Positions 26,440 through 36,100 of a DNA stretch of 64,000 bases are shown here, one piece after another. The stretch is taken from the NCBI GenBank assembly GCA_013299055.1, contig JAAFKB010000001.1:1-64000 (forward strand), written 5' to 3'. Below the pieces are notes generated by a model. It had not been told where the DNA came from, searched no databases, and saw only the letters and a list, made by a program, of their open reading frames with translations. How positions within the stretch are numbered: position 1 is the first letter of the stretch; every line of letters starts with the position of its first letter. The stretch comes from Sphaerotilus sp. Its GTDB lineage: Bacteria; Pseudomonadota; Gammaproteobacteria; Burkholderiales; Burkholderiaceae_C. Made by a program: the position numbers and the translations under genes.

Positions 26440-28467
26440 TCAGCCAGCGCGCCTGCGCTCGCGCACGCGGCCCAGCCCCAGCAGCGCCACGGCCAGCGCC
26501 AGTCCCGCCAGCCAGGGCCACGCCAGCGCACCCCCTCCCGCCGCATCGGCCACCACGTCCGTCTCGTCGGGGCCGCACAGTGCGGCGGGTGCGGCGCCGC
26601 TGCGCAGCACCGCCGTGCTGCGCCCCACCACGCCTGCGCTGTCCGTGACCGCCAGCTCTACCGTCACCCAGCCCTCGCCGACACCGGCCAGCGTGGCGGT
26701 GGCGGCGTTGGTGGCGCCGGTCAGCTGGGCCAGGGCGCTGCCTTCGGTGATGCGCCACTGGTAACCACTGAGGATGCGCCCCGTGGTGGGCGTGGAGCCG
26801 GTGGCCGAAAGCTGCACGCTGCCGTTCAGCGGCACGCGGGCCTGCGATTCGGTCAGCCGGGCGATGACTGCGTTGCCCGTCGCCGCGGCTGCGCGCACGG
26901 CTGCACCGCTGTCCAGCATGCCGGCGCCGCAGGTCGTGCTGGTGCAGTGGCAATTGATCTGTTCCTGCACCGTGCTGACGGTGGTCGTCTGGCACATCGG
27001 CGTCGTGTCCCCGGCCACCCGGCTCGGAAACGGGCGGGCGGTGGATTTCAGCAGCGCGGCGAGCTGGTCCGGTGTGAGCGATGGTTGGGCTGCCAGCATC
27101 AGCGCCGCCGTGGCGGCCACCATCGGTGCGGAAAAGCTGGTGCCGCGTGCCACATCGCCCAGGCCGTTGGTGTAGGTGGAGCACTGAGGCCCGGTCTTGC
27201 CGGAGTTGGTGGTGCTCAGGATTGGATAGAGGCACTCGCCAACGGTGTTGACGCAGTTGCCCTCTGGCGCGGAGAGCGTGACCTCCGGGCCGAGACTGGA
27301 TGCACCGCCCTTGTCGCCGGCATGGCGCAACCCCGCCACGGCGATGACCCCGGCGCAGTTGGCGGGCAGGTGGACGCCGAGGTTGTCGTTGCCCGCCGAG
27401 ACCACGGTGGTGACGCCGGCCTGGCGCAGCTCCGCGATCGCCTCGCGGTAGAGCCGGCCCTGCTCGGAGGCGCAGTCGCCGAGCGAGCCCAGGCTGAGGT
27501 TGAGGATGCGCGCCGGGTGGGGATTCAGGGGCACGCCATCCACCGGCAAGCCCCCCGCCCAGCGCATCCCGGCCACGATGTCGGCGTCATAGCCGCCGCA
27601 CTTGCCCAGCACGCGCACCGGCAGGATGCGCACATGCCGTCCCAGGCCCGCCATGCCCACGCCGTTGTGGGTGGCCGCACCCAGCAGGCCGGCCACCTGG
27701 GTGCCATGCCAGGTGCTGTCGGCCACGCCGCAGTCCTTCAGGGTCGGGTGGTTGGCGTCCTCGTCGGTGGTGATCCAGTCACCGGGGTCGCTCGGGTGGG
27801 GATCTCGGCCGTCGCCGTCGTTGGAGGTGACCGACTCGCTGACGAAGTCGTGGCCGGGCAGCAGCTTGCCAGCCAGGTCCGGATGCTTGAAGCGCACGCC
27901 GCTGTCCAGCACGGCCACGACCACATCGGCCCGGCCCGCCGTGACGCTCCACGCCGCCTCGGCGTTGACGGCGGAGACGAGGCTGGCGTTCGGCGCTCCG
28001 AGGTACCACTGACCGGCCAGCGGACTCACGCCACTGCCACCCGCGAAGAGCGGGTCGTTGACGCTGGCATGGGCGCGGCGGCGGCGGTTCTCGACGACGT
28101 ACTCGACCTGTGGATCGGCGGACAGGGCACGCACCAGCGCGGCCGTGGATTGCCCGGCGGCGCCGTGGATGACCTGGGTGGTGGCGGACAGGGGGGCGCC
28201 GTCGCGCAGGCGCAGGCCGGTGCGCTGCCCGAGGGACTGGGCGCGCAGCACGGGGGCGGCAGCAGCCGGCGCGCCAGAGGGCGTGGACGCCGCGCTCTGC
28301 GGCACCGACAGTGCGCTGGCCGGGCGCGCCGACCGGAACTTGACGATGACGCCGTCCACGTCGGCGGGGGCTGCACCCGCCGTGGCCGAGGCCAGGCCGG
28401 CCAGCAGCAGCGCCAGAACCGAGCGCAGCCGTTGCAGCGGTGAGGAGGTGGAGTGCGTGCTGGACAT
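26440..28467 (-). CDS. Secreted S8 (subtilisin) peptidase with C-terminal membrane/sorting tail
   Basis: 675 residues from ATG 28467. A signal peptide (RSVLALLLAGLASATAGA), a propeptide-like region, then an intact catalytic domain: VLDSG with Asp188, STWHGTQVAG with His254, VVSAGNDN with Asn360 of the oxyanion hole, and GTSFSAP with Ser444. A beta-sandwich follows (about 560-640). The C terminus is a short Gly-rich linker (DAAGGGALAWP), one membrane helix and RVRERRRAG, the tripartite shape of GlyGly-CTERM-like sorting signals or a plain anchor. Cys pairs suggest disulfides outside the cytoplasm. Distinct from the decayed protease at 2.95-3.8 kb. Confidence 0.9.
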   Translation of the reverse strand: MSSTHSTSSPLQRLRSVLALLLAGLASATAGAAPADVDGVIVKFRSARPASALSVPQSAASTPSGAPAAAAPVLRAQSLGQRTGLRLRDGAPLSATTQVIHGAAGQSTAALVRALSADPQVEYVVENRRRRAHASVNDPLFAGGSGVSPLAGQWYLGAPNASLVSAVNAEAAWSVTAGRADVVVAVLDSGVRFKHPDLAGKLLPGHDFVSESVTSNDGDGRDPHPSDPGDWITTDEDANHPTLKDCGVADSTWHGTQVAGLLGAATHNGVGMAGLGRHVRILPVRVLGKCGGYDADIVAGMRWAGGLPVDGVPLNPHPARILNLSLGSLGDCASEQGRLYREAIAELRQAGVTTVVSAGNDNLGVHLPANCAGVIAVAGLRHAGDKGGASSLGPEVTLSAPEGNCVNTVGECLYPILSTTNSGKTGPQCSTYTNGLGDVARGTSFSAPMVAATAALMLAAQPSLTPDQLAALLKSTARPFPSRVAGDTTPMCQTTTVSTVQEQINCHCTSTTCGAGMLDSGAAVRAAAATGNAVIARLTESQARVPLNGSVQLSATGSTPTTGRILSGYQWRITEGSALAQLTGATNAATATLAGVGEGWVTVELAVTDSAGVVGRSTAVLRSGAAPAALCGPDETDVVADAAGGGALAWPWLAGLALAVALLGLGRVRERRRAG

Positions 28468-28763
28468 GGTGGGGTCTGGACGGATGGTGGTCGAGCGAGT
28501 GTAGGCCGCCCTGTTGTCGGCGTCGTTGCCCGGTTCTGAACCGGCGGGGACCACCGTGACCCCGGCACTGGGGGGAGTGCGTAGTGCGCAGACCGGCCCC
28601 GGCCGGCGCGCGAAGTCCCCCGAACACGGGGTCGCCGAGTGCGGGATTCTCCGGAGGTCACGGCTACCATGAGGCTCGATTCGTGAGCCATACCGTGTGG
28701 TGGCGCATGAATCTGGCGTTGACTGGCGGGGGTCATGCCCTGCCCACAAGGGGAATGCAAACC
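28468..28763. promoter_or_regulatory. Divergent promoter region, S8 peptidase / WYL regulator
   Basis: 296 gene-free bases between divergent genes. It must contain promoters for both. AAGGGG at 28748-28753 is the likely ribosome-binding site for the WYL gene start at 28764. No clear -35/-10 pair or operator palindrome was recognised by eye. Confidence 0.4.
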
Positions 28764-29480
28764 ATGGAACGCACTGAACGTTTCTGCAAGATCGAGATGC
28801 TCCTGCGCAGCCGCGGCTGCGTGAGCTTCGCCGGCCTGATGGCCGAGCTGGCCGTCTCGCGTGCCACGCTCAAGCGGGATCTGGACCACCTGCGCACCCG
28901 CATGGACGCGGCCATCGTCTACGACCGCGAGCGCAACGGCTACTGCTTCGAGACCGTGGACCGCCACGGCCGGCGCGGGCCGTGCACCGAATCACCGGGG
29001 GTCTGGTTCAACGAGCGCGAACTCCACGCGCTGCTGACCATGCACCAGCTGCTCGACGGGCTGGGCGTGCAGGGCCACATGGGCCGCCACCTGCAGCCGC
29101 TGCTGGACAAGCTGACCGGCATGCTGGGCACCAGCGAGAGCGAGGCCCGCGAGCTGACGCGGCGGGTGCGCGTGGTGGCGCCAGTCCACCGGCCCGTGCG
29201 CGGACGGCACTTCGAGCGGCTGGCCGGGGCGGTGCTGGAGCGGCGGCGCCTGCGCCTGAGCGTCGATGGCGAAGCCGAGCGCGACCGCGTGGTGTCGCCG
29301 CTGCGGCTGGTCCACGAGGAAGGGGTCTGGTTCCTCGACGGCTGGGACCACGACCAGGAGGCGCTGTGCCGCCTCGCGCTGCCGGTCATCCGCTCGGTGC
29401 AGCGGCTGGAGCTGCGCGCCAAGGAGGTCTCGCTGCGCACGGTCGAAGCCGAACTCGACACCGTCCTGCAGCGCGCCTGA
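28764..29480 (+). CDS. HTH/WYL-domain transcriptional regulator
   Basis: 238 residues. N-terminal winged helix (RFCKIEMLLRSRGCVSFAGL then VSRATLKRDLDHLR), then a WYL domain with SPLRLVHEEGVWFLDGWD, where the eponymous WYL reads WFL, and a C-terminal WCX-like part. WYL proteins bind nucleic acids or nucleotides and control DNA damage (PafBC) and phage-defence genes (BrxR, CapW). ATG 28764 is chosen from its ribosome-binding site; ATG 28755 is too close to it. It lies 45 bases ahead of recC on the same strand, so it could be co-transcribed with and regulate recCBD (inference). Confidence 0.87.
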   Translation: MERTERFCKIEMLLRSRGCVSFAGLMAELAVSRATLKRDLDHLRTRMDAAIVYDRERNGYCFETVDRHGRRGPCTESPGVWFNERELHALLTMHQLLDGLGVQGHMGRHLQPLLDKLTGMLGTSESEARELTRRVRVVAPVHRPVRGRHFERLAGAVLERRRLRLSVDGEAERDRVVSPLRLVHEEGVWFLDGWDHDQEALCRLALPVIRSVQRLELRAKEVSLRTVEAELDTVLQRA

Positions 29481-29525
29481 GCCGGGCAGGGGGCTGGGCC
29501 GGAACGCTGGGCGATACTCGCGCCC

Positions 29526-32500
29526 ATGCCCGAGACTGAACAAAGCGGCCAAAGCGGCGCCTGCGCCCCGCCCGCCGCCCCCCACCGCACCCCGATCACC
29601 CCTGGCCTGCTCGTGCTGCACGGCAACCGGCTGGAGCTGCTGCAGGAGGCGGTGTTCACCTGGCTGGAGCGCCACCCGCTCGACCCGCTGGAGCAGGATG
29701 TGCTGCTCGTGCAGAGCAACGGCATCGCCGAGTGGATGAAGATGTCGCTGGCGCGGCGCAGCGGCATCTGCGCGGCCACCCGCGTGGAGCTGCCGGCGCG
29801 CTTCCTGTGGCGCGTCTACCGGGCGATGCTCGGCCGCGAGGGCGCACCCGCCCGCTCGCCGATGGACAAGGCGCCGCTGACGTGGCGCTTGATGCAGGCG
29901 CTGCCGCAGTGGGTGGGCGAGCCGGGTTTCGAGCCGCTGGCGGAGTTCCTCTCTGCGGGGCCGTCGGCCGATGGCACGCACGATCTCGGCCGCCGCCTGC
30001 AGCTGGCCGAGCGACTGGCCGACCTCTATGACCAGTACCAGCTCTACCGGGCCGACTGGCTCGACCTGTGGGGTCAAGGGGAAGGGGTGCAGCACGAGCG
30101 CCTGGTCCGCGCCAACGGGGTGTCCGAGCCGCTGCCTGACGCCCAGCGCTGGCAGGCCCGCCTGTGGCAGCGGCTGGTCGCCGGACTCGCCACCGGGGAG
30201 CGCCACGCCGTGCGCAGCGATGTCCACCGGCGCTTCGTCCACGCGGTGGAGTCGGGCGCTGCGCCGCGCCAGCCACTGCCACGCCGGGTCGTGCTCTTCG
30301 GGCACAGCCACCTGCCGTGGCAGACCTTGCAGGCGCTGGCGGCCCTGTCGCAGCGGGCGCAGGTGCTGCTTGCGGTGCCCAACCCCTGCCAGTTCCACTG
30401 GGCTGACATGATCGACGGCCGTGAACTCCTGCGTGCCCGCCACCGCCACACCCACCGCGGTGGCCAGAATCTCGGCGCCCTTCCGCTCGACCAGGCCCAT
30501 GCGCAGGCACATCCGCTGCTGGCGGCATGGGGCCGGCAGGGGCGCGACTTCCTGCGACTGCTGGACGGTTTCGACGACGCCGAGGTCGCCCGCCATCGGT
30601 TTCAGATCCCGCGGATCGACCTTTTCGACGAGGGCGACGGCCAGACGCTGCTGGCCCAGGTGCAGGCCGCCGTGCGCGACGGGCTGCCGATGGAGGAGTT
30701 GATCACCCGCGTGCGCCCGGGCCAGGAGATGGCGCCGCTGCCCGAAGCCGACCATTCCATCGTCTTCCACATCGCCCACAGCGCCATGCGCGAGGTCGAG
30801 GTGCTGCATGATCAGTTGTTGCACCTGCTCGCCCAGCCCGCACCCTCCGGCGGGTGTGCGCTGGCTCCCCGTGACATCGTGGTCATGGTGCCGGACATCG
30901 AGCCTTACGCGCCCATCATCCACGCTGTCTTCGGCCAGCACGGCCGCCACGACCCGCGCCACATTCCTTACGAGATCGCCGACCTGCGCCAGCGCGGGCG
31001 CCAGCCGCTGTTGATGGCGGTGGAGTGGCTGCTGCGTGTGACCGAACACCGCTGCACAGCGAGCGAGCTGCGCGACCTGCTGGACGTGCCGGCCGTGGCG
31101 CGGCGCTTTGGGCTGGCGGACGAGGACCGAGTGACCGCCGCCCGCTGGCTGGCAGGGGCGGGCGTGCGCTGGGGGCTTGACGCGGGGCAACGCGGCGGGC
31201 TGGGGCTGGCAGCGTGTGGCGAGCAGAACACGGGGCTGTTCGGGCTGCGGCGCATGTTGCTGGGGTATGCCGCGGGTCGCTCGGAGGCGTCGACCACGCC
31301 TTGGCGTGCCATCGAGCCTTATGACGAGATTGGTGGGCTGGACGCAGCCATCGCAGGCGCGTTGGCCGGTGTGATCGACGCTCTGCGCCATTGGTGGCAC
31401 CTGGCCCGCCAGCCTGCCACCCCGACGCAGTGGCAGGCCCGCGCCCAGGCCCTGCTGACCACCTTCCTCGACCCCGCTGACGAGGACGACCGTCTTCTGC
31501 GCGAATTGCTGGACGACGCCCTGCGCCAGTGGAGCGACGACTGCGCGGACGCGGGCTTCGACGCGCCGGTGACGCTGACAGTGCTGCGCGAGGGCTGGCT
31601 GGCGGGGGTCGATGCGCCGAGCCTGAACAGCCGCTTCCTGGGCGGTGGGGTGGTGTTCTGCACGCTCATGCCGATGCGTGCGATTCCCTTCGAGGTGGTC
31701 TGTCTGCTGGGCATGAACGACGGCGACTACCCGCGCCGCGCCCCCCGCAGCGACTTCGACCTGATGGCCCTGCCCGGCCAGCACCGCCCTGGTGACCGCG
31801 CCCGTCGCGACGACGACCGGATGCTGATGCTCGAAGCCCTGCTGTCGGCGCGGCGCGTGTTGTCGATCAGCTGGGCTGGCCGCAGCGTGCGCGACAACAC
31901 GGAGCAGCCACCCTCGGTGCTGGTGTCGCAGCTGCGTGACCACCTCGCCGCCGGCTGGGGCGCGGAGGTGGTGGACCAGCGCACGACCGAACATCCGCTG
32001 CAGCCCTTCAGCCGCCGCTACTTCGAGTCCACCGCACCGTCGCGGCTGTTCACCTACGCCCGTGAATGGCGTCTGGCCCACGCCACCCTCGTCGCCCCTG
32101 TCACTCCCGCGACGGCGGGAGACATCCCCCAGCGCCTCCCCCAACTTCCCCTGACCCTGCGCCGCCTGGAACACTTCCTCCACAACCCCGTGAAGGACCA
32201 TTTCCGCGAGCGCCTGGGCGTCGTCTTCCAGCCATTGAACCTCGTCGTGGCCGACGATGAACCCTTTGCGCTGAACGCCCTTGACGAAACGCTGCTCCTG
32301 CGCGAGCTGCTCGACACCCCGGGCGACGACACCCCCACCGCGCTGGCCGACTGCCGCGTCGCCCTGCACACCCGCACCGAGCGGCTGCTGCGGCGTGGCG
32401 ACCTGCCCGTCGGCGGGCTGGGGCAACGCTGGCGCCAGCAGTTCGTGCAGCAGAGCGCCCCGATGGCGCGGCAATGGAACGTCTGGCGCCGCGAACTCTG

Positions 32501-33173
32501 CGAATCCGCCAAGCCGCGGCGTGTCCAGGCCAAAACCGAAGGCATCACCCTGGAAGACTGGCTCGACGGGCTGCGCCAGATCCCGGGCAGTGACCAACCG
32601 GTCTGGTTGTCGCTGGACGCACGGCGACTGTGCGTGCTCGACAAGAAGCACCAGGTGCTGCGCCCAGTGGCGCACAAGCTGGTGCGGGTCTGGCTGCGGC
32701 TGCTGGTAGCGGGAGCATGTGGTGTTCCGCTGGAAGCGCGCATCGTCGCCCGCGATGCGCTGCTGGTGCTGCAGCCGCCGCGCCGGGCGGTGTCGGAAGT
32801 GGTGCTCGACGACCTGCTCGACGTCTGGGCCCACGGCATGCAGCAGCCGCTGGCGGTGGCCTGCCGTACCGCACTGGCCTGGTTGAAGGCCCGCGCGCAT
32901 GATCCTGACCAGCCTGACAAGGCCGAAGACGCTGCCTGCGCCACCTACGAAGGCGGTCACACCCACCGTGGAGAGGTGGAGGACGCTGCACTCGCCCGCT
33001 GCTTCCCGGACTGGGACACACTGCTCGCCGGCCAGGGCTTCGACCAGTGGGCCGAGCGCCTGTACGAGCCGCTGCGCCTGTGGGCGGCCGACCCGCAGCA
33101 GGTGCAGGTGCTGCCGCTGCCCGACGCTGCACCGGGCGCTGACGACGAAGAAGAAATCCCCCGCGATGACTGA
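29526..33173 (+). CDS. recC: Exodeoxyribonuclease V, gamma subunit
   Basis: 1215 residues. RecC is the scaffold and Chi-recognition subunit of the RecBCD helicase-nuclease that repairs double-strand breaks and degrades foreign linear DNA. The N terminus LLVLHGNRLELLQEAVFTWL, LVQSNGIAEWMKMSLA and RFLWRVYRAML match the inactive helicase fold of RecC; the C-terminal inactive nuclease-like domain ends with FDQWAERLYEPLRLW. Length is a little over E. coli RecC. It overlaps recB by 8 bases, so the operon is tightly coupled. Confidence 0.94.
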   Translation: MPETEQSGQSGACAPPAAPHRTPITPGLLVLHGNRLELLQEAVFTWLERHPLDPLEQDVLLVQSNGIAEWMKMSLARRSGICAATRVELPARFLWRVYRAMLGREGAPARSPMDKAPLTWRLMQALPQWVGEPGFEPLAEFLSAGPSADGTHDLGRRLQLAERLADLYDQYQLYRADWLDLWGQGEGVQHERLVRANGVSEPLPDAQRWQARLWQRLVAGLATGERHAVRSDVHRRFVHAVESGAAPRQPLPRRVVLFGHSHLPWQTLQALAALSQRAQVLLAVPNPCQFHWADMIDGRELLRARHRHTHRGGQNLGALPLDQAHAQAHPLLAAWGRQGRDFLRLLDGFDDAEVARHRFQIPRIDLFDEGDGQTLLAQVQAAVRDGLPMEELITRVRPGQEMAPLPEADHSIVFHIAHSAMREVEVLHDQLLHLLAQPAPSGGCALAPRDIVVMVPDIEPYAPIIHAVFGQHGRHDPRHIPYEIADLRQRGRQPLLMAVEWLLRVTEHRCTASELRDLLDVPAVARRFGLADEDRVTAARWLAGAGVRWGLDAGQRGGLGLAACGEQNTGLFGLRRMLLGYAAGRSEASTTPWRAIEPYDEIGGLDAAIAGALAGVIDALRHWWHLARQPATPTQWQARAQALLTTFLDPADEDDRLLRELLDDALRQWSDDCADAGFDAPVTLTVLREGWLAGVDAPSLNSRFLGGGVVFCTLMPMRAIPFEVVCLLGMNDGDYPRRAPRSDFDLMALPGQHRPGDRARRDDDRMLMLEALLSARRVLSISWAGRSVRDNTEQPPSVLVSQLRDHLAAGWGAEVVDQRTTEHPLQPFSRRYFESTAPSRLFTYAREWRLAHATLVAPVTPATAGDIPQRLPQLPLTLRRLEHFLHNPVKDHFRERLGVVFQPLNLVVADDEPFALNALDETLLLRELLDTPGDDTPTALADCRVALHTRTERLLRRGDLPVGGLGQRWRQQFVQQSAPMARQWNVWRRELCESAKPRRVQAKTEGITLEDWLDGLRQIPGSDQPVWLSLDARRLCVLDKKHQVLRPVAHKLVRVWLRLLVAGACGVPLEARIVARDALLVLQPPRRAVSEVVLDDLLDVWAHGMQQPLAVACRTALAWLKARAHDPDQPDKAEDAACATYEGGHTHRGEVEDAALARCFPDWDTLLAGQGFDQWAERLYEPLRLWAADPQQVQVLPLPDAAPGADDEEEIPRDD

Positions 33174-36100
33174 ACCCCTGGATCCGCTGACCCTCCCGCT
33201 CTCCGAATGTCGTCTGATCGAGGCCAGCGCTGGCACAGGCAAGACCTGGACCATCGCCGCGCTCTACCTGCGGCTGGTGCTCGGCCACGGCGACCAGGGC
33301 GCGCGCACCGGGCAGCCGCTCGGGCCGGCGCAGATCCTGGTGATGACCTTCACCCGTGCCGCCACCCGCGAGCTGTCCGACCGCATCCGAGCGCGCTTGA
33401 TCGAAGCCGCGCAGTGCTTCCGTGGTGCAGCCGAACCGGCACTGCATGACACGTTCCTGCGCGAGTTGATGGCCGCCCATGCCGATGGTGCCATGCGCTC
33501 GCAGGCGGCCTACCGCCTGGCACTGGCCGCCGAAGCGATGGACGAGGCGGCGGTCCACACCATCGACGCCTGGTGCCAGCGCATGCTGCGTGAGCACGCC
33601 TTCGACAGCGGCAACCTCTTCAACGAAGAACTGGTGGCAGACGAGGCCGAGTTGCTCGCGCAGGCCATGCACGATGTCTGGCGGCGCGAGGTCTATCCGC
33701 TGGAGACCGCACCACTGGAGGCGCTGCTCGGGCTGTGGCCGTCGGTGTCGGCGATGCAGGACCAGGTGGCCCGGCTGCTGCACCAGACCGAGCTGCTGGG
33801 GCCCGATCCGTTGCCGAGCGCGGCGCTGCAGGACTGGCTGCCTGGCTGGCTGGTCGAGCACGGCAGTGCGCTGGCGCAACTCAAGGTCGGCTGGGTAGAG
33901 ATGGCGCAGGCGATGCGTGCCTGGCTGGAGGCGGTCCAGGCGCAGAAAACCTCTCCGTTCGATGGGCGCAAGCTGGCCGCACGCCACTACGTGGGCTGGC
34001 TGGAGCAGCTCGCCATCTGGGCGCAAGACCCGACCGCCGAACGGCTGGATCTTTCGCCGGCCGCGCTGGCGCGCCTCACCCCCAGTGGCCTGGCCGACGC
34101 GATCAAGCCCGGCAAGCCCGAACCGACCCTGCCGCCGATGTTCGCGGCTTTCCAGCGCTTGCAGGATGACCTGGCGGCGCTGGAGCCGTTGGCGCCCCGG
34201 CTGATGCGGCACTTCACCTACCGCGTCGCGCAGCACCTCGATCACCTCAAGCGCCGCAGCGCCCGCTTCGGCTTCGCGGACCTGCAGTCGCGGCTGGAAC
34301 GTGCCCTGTCGCCGGAGGCAGGTGAAGCCGGCGAGCGGCTGCGCCAAGGCATCCTCGCGCAATACCCGGTCGCGCTGGTCGACGAATTCCAGGACACCTC
34401 GCCACTGCAGTTCCGCCTCTTCGACCGACTCTACCGTGTCACCGCACCGGAGCCAGACCCCACCACCGCGCTGCTGCTCATCGGCGATCCCAAGCAGTCG
34501 ATCTATGGCTTTCGCGGCGCCGACATCTACAGCTACCTGCAGGTACGCGCCGCGACCGCCGGCCGCCACCATGTGCTGGGCACCAACTACCGCTCCACGC
34601 AGGCGCTGATCAGCGCGGTCAACACCGTCTTCGCCGAGGCGCAGCGGTGCTGGGTGGGTGGGGCGTTTGCCTTCGACAAGGCGGGACCGCATGCGCTGCC
34701 GTTCGAGCCGGTCCAGGCCCACGGGCGCCGCGAGACGCTGGTGCGCGGCGCCACGGCGCTGCCCGCGCTGAACGTGGCCCTGCTCGACACCCCCAAGCCT
34801 GCCCGCACGCTTCTCGACAACCTTGCCCAACACGCCGCCGAGCAGCTCGTGGACTGGCTCAACGACGCGGCGGTCGGCTTCCAGGGGGCGGACGGGCGTC
34901 TGCAGCGGCTGGCCCCGGGGGATGTTGCCGTGCTGGTGCGCAGCCGGCGGGAAGCGGACGCCGTGCGGCAGGCACTGCGGCGGCGCGGTGTGGCGTCGGT
35001 CTACCTGTCAGACCAGGACTCCGTGTTCGCCTCGGCCGAGGCGGCGGACCTGTTGCGCTGGCTGCAGGCCGTGGCCGACCCGCTCAATGCGCCGCTGGCC
35101 CGCGCTGCCTATGCCACCGCGACGGTGGGATTGGACTTGCCCGAGCTGGCGCGCCTGGCCACGGACGAGACCGCATGGGATGGGCGCTTGGCGGAATTGC
35201 AGGGGCTGCGCTGGGTGTGGAAGCAGCAGGGGGTGCTGACGCTGGTGCGGCAGACGCTGCACGCGCTGGACCTGCCAGCTCGCTGGCTTGGGTCAGTCGA
35301 CGCGCCTGCGGACGGCGAGCGCCGCCTGACCAACTTGCTGCACCTGGGTGAACTGTTGCAGGCTGCCGCCAGCCAGCTCGATGGCGAGCAGTCGCAGATC
35401 CGCTGGCTGGCCGAGCAGATCCAGGGTGCAGGCGGCACGGGCGACGAGCGTGTCGTGCGGCTGGAGAGTGACGCGGCACTGGTCAAGGTGGTGACAGTCC
35501 ACAAGTCCAAAGGGCTGGAGTACCCGGTGGTGTTGCTGCCGTTCGCCGCATCTTTCCGCGAGGAGAGCCGCCGCGGGCGCCGCTTCGTCACCTGGGTGGA
35601 TGACGACGGCCGGCGTGCGCTGGACTTCGCGCTTGGCGACGAGGCGATGGCGTCCGCCGACCGCGAGCGGCTGCGCGAGGAGCTGCGGCTGCTCTATGTC
35701 GCACTGACGCGGGCGCGCCATGCGCTGTGGCTGGGGGTCGGGCTGCTCAAGGGTGGCAAGACCGGGGGCAACAAGCTCGACCGCAGCGCACTGGGCTATC
35801 TGCTGGGTGGCGGGCAGGGCGAGTTGTCGGCGGCACTGGTGCGGGATCGGCTATACGGCTGGGCCGAAGCGGCCGATGTACCCGGCAGTGTGGCCGTGCA
35901 GGCGTTGACCGATCGACCCGGCTGGACCCGCTGGCAGCCGGATACCGCCGCCGCCCACCTCGCCGACGCACCGGTCTACATCGCCAGCTTCGACCGCGAG
36001 TGGGCGGTGGGCAGCTTCACTGGCTTGGCCAAGGATCTGGGGGGCGCGGGCAGTGCGGGTAGCCCGGCTGCACGCGAGTGGGAGCGGCCAGTGGCGAGGG

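Noticed and set aside
26440-28467. S8 peptidase as an exosortase (PEP-CTERM) substrate
   Set aside because: The tail has no Pro-Glu-Pro motif before the helix.
28992-33254. Open frame of about 1420 codons on the minus strand opposite recC
   Set aside because: Codon-position shadow of a GC-rich gene: low complexity, Gln/His/Arg-rich, no family motifs, and recC is unmistakable on the other strand.
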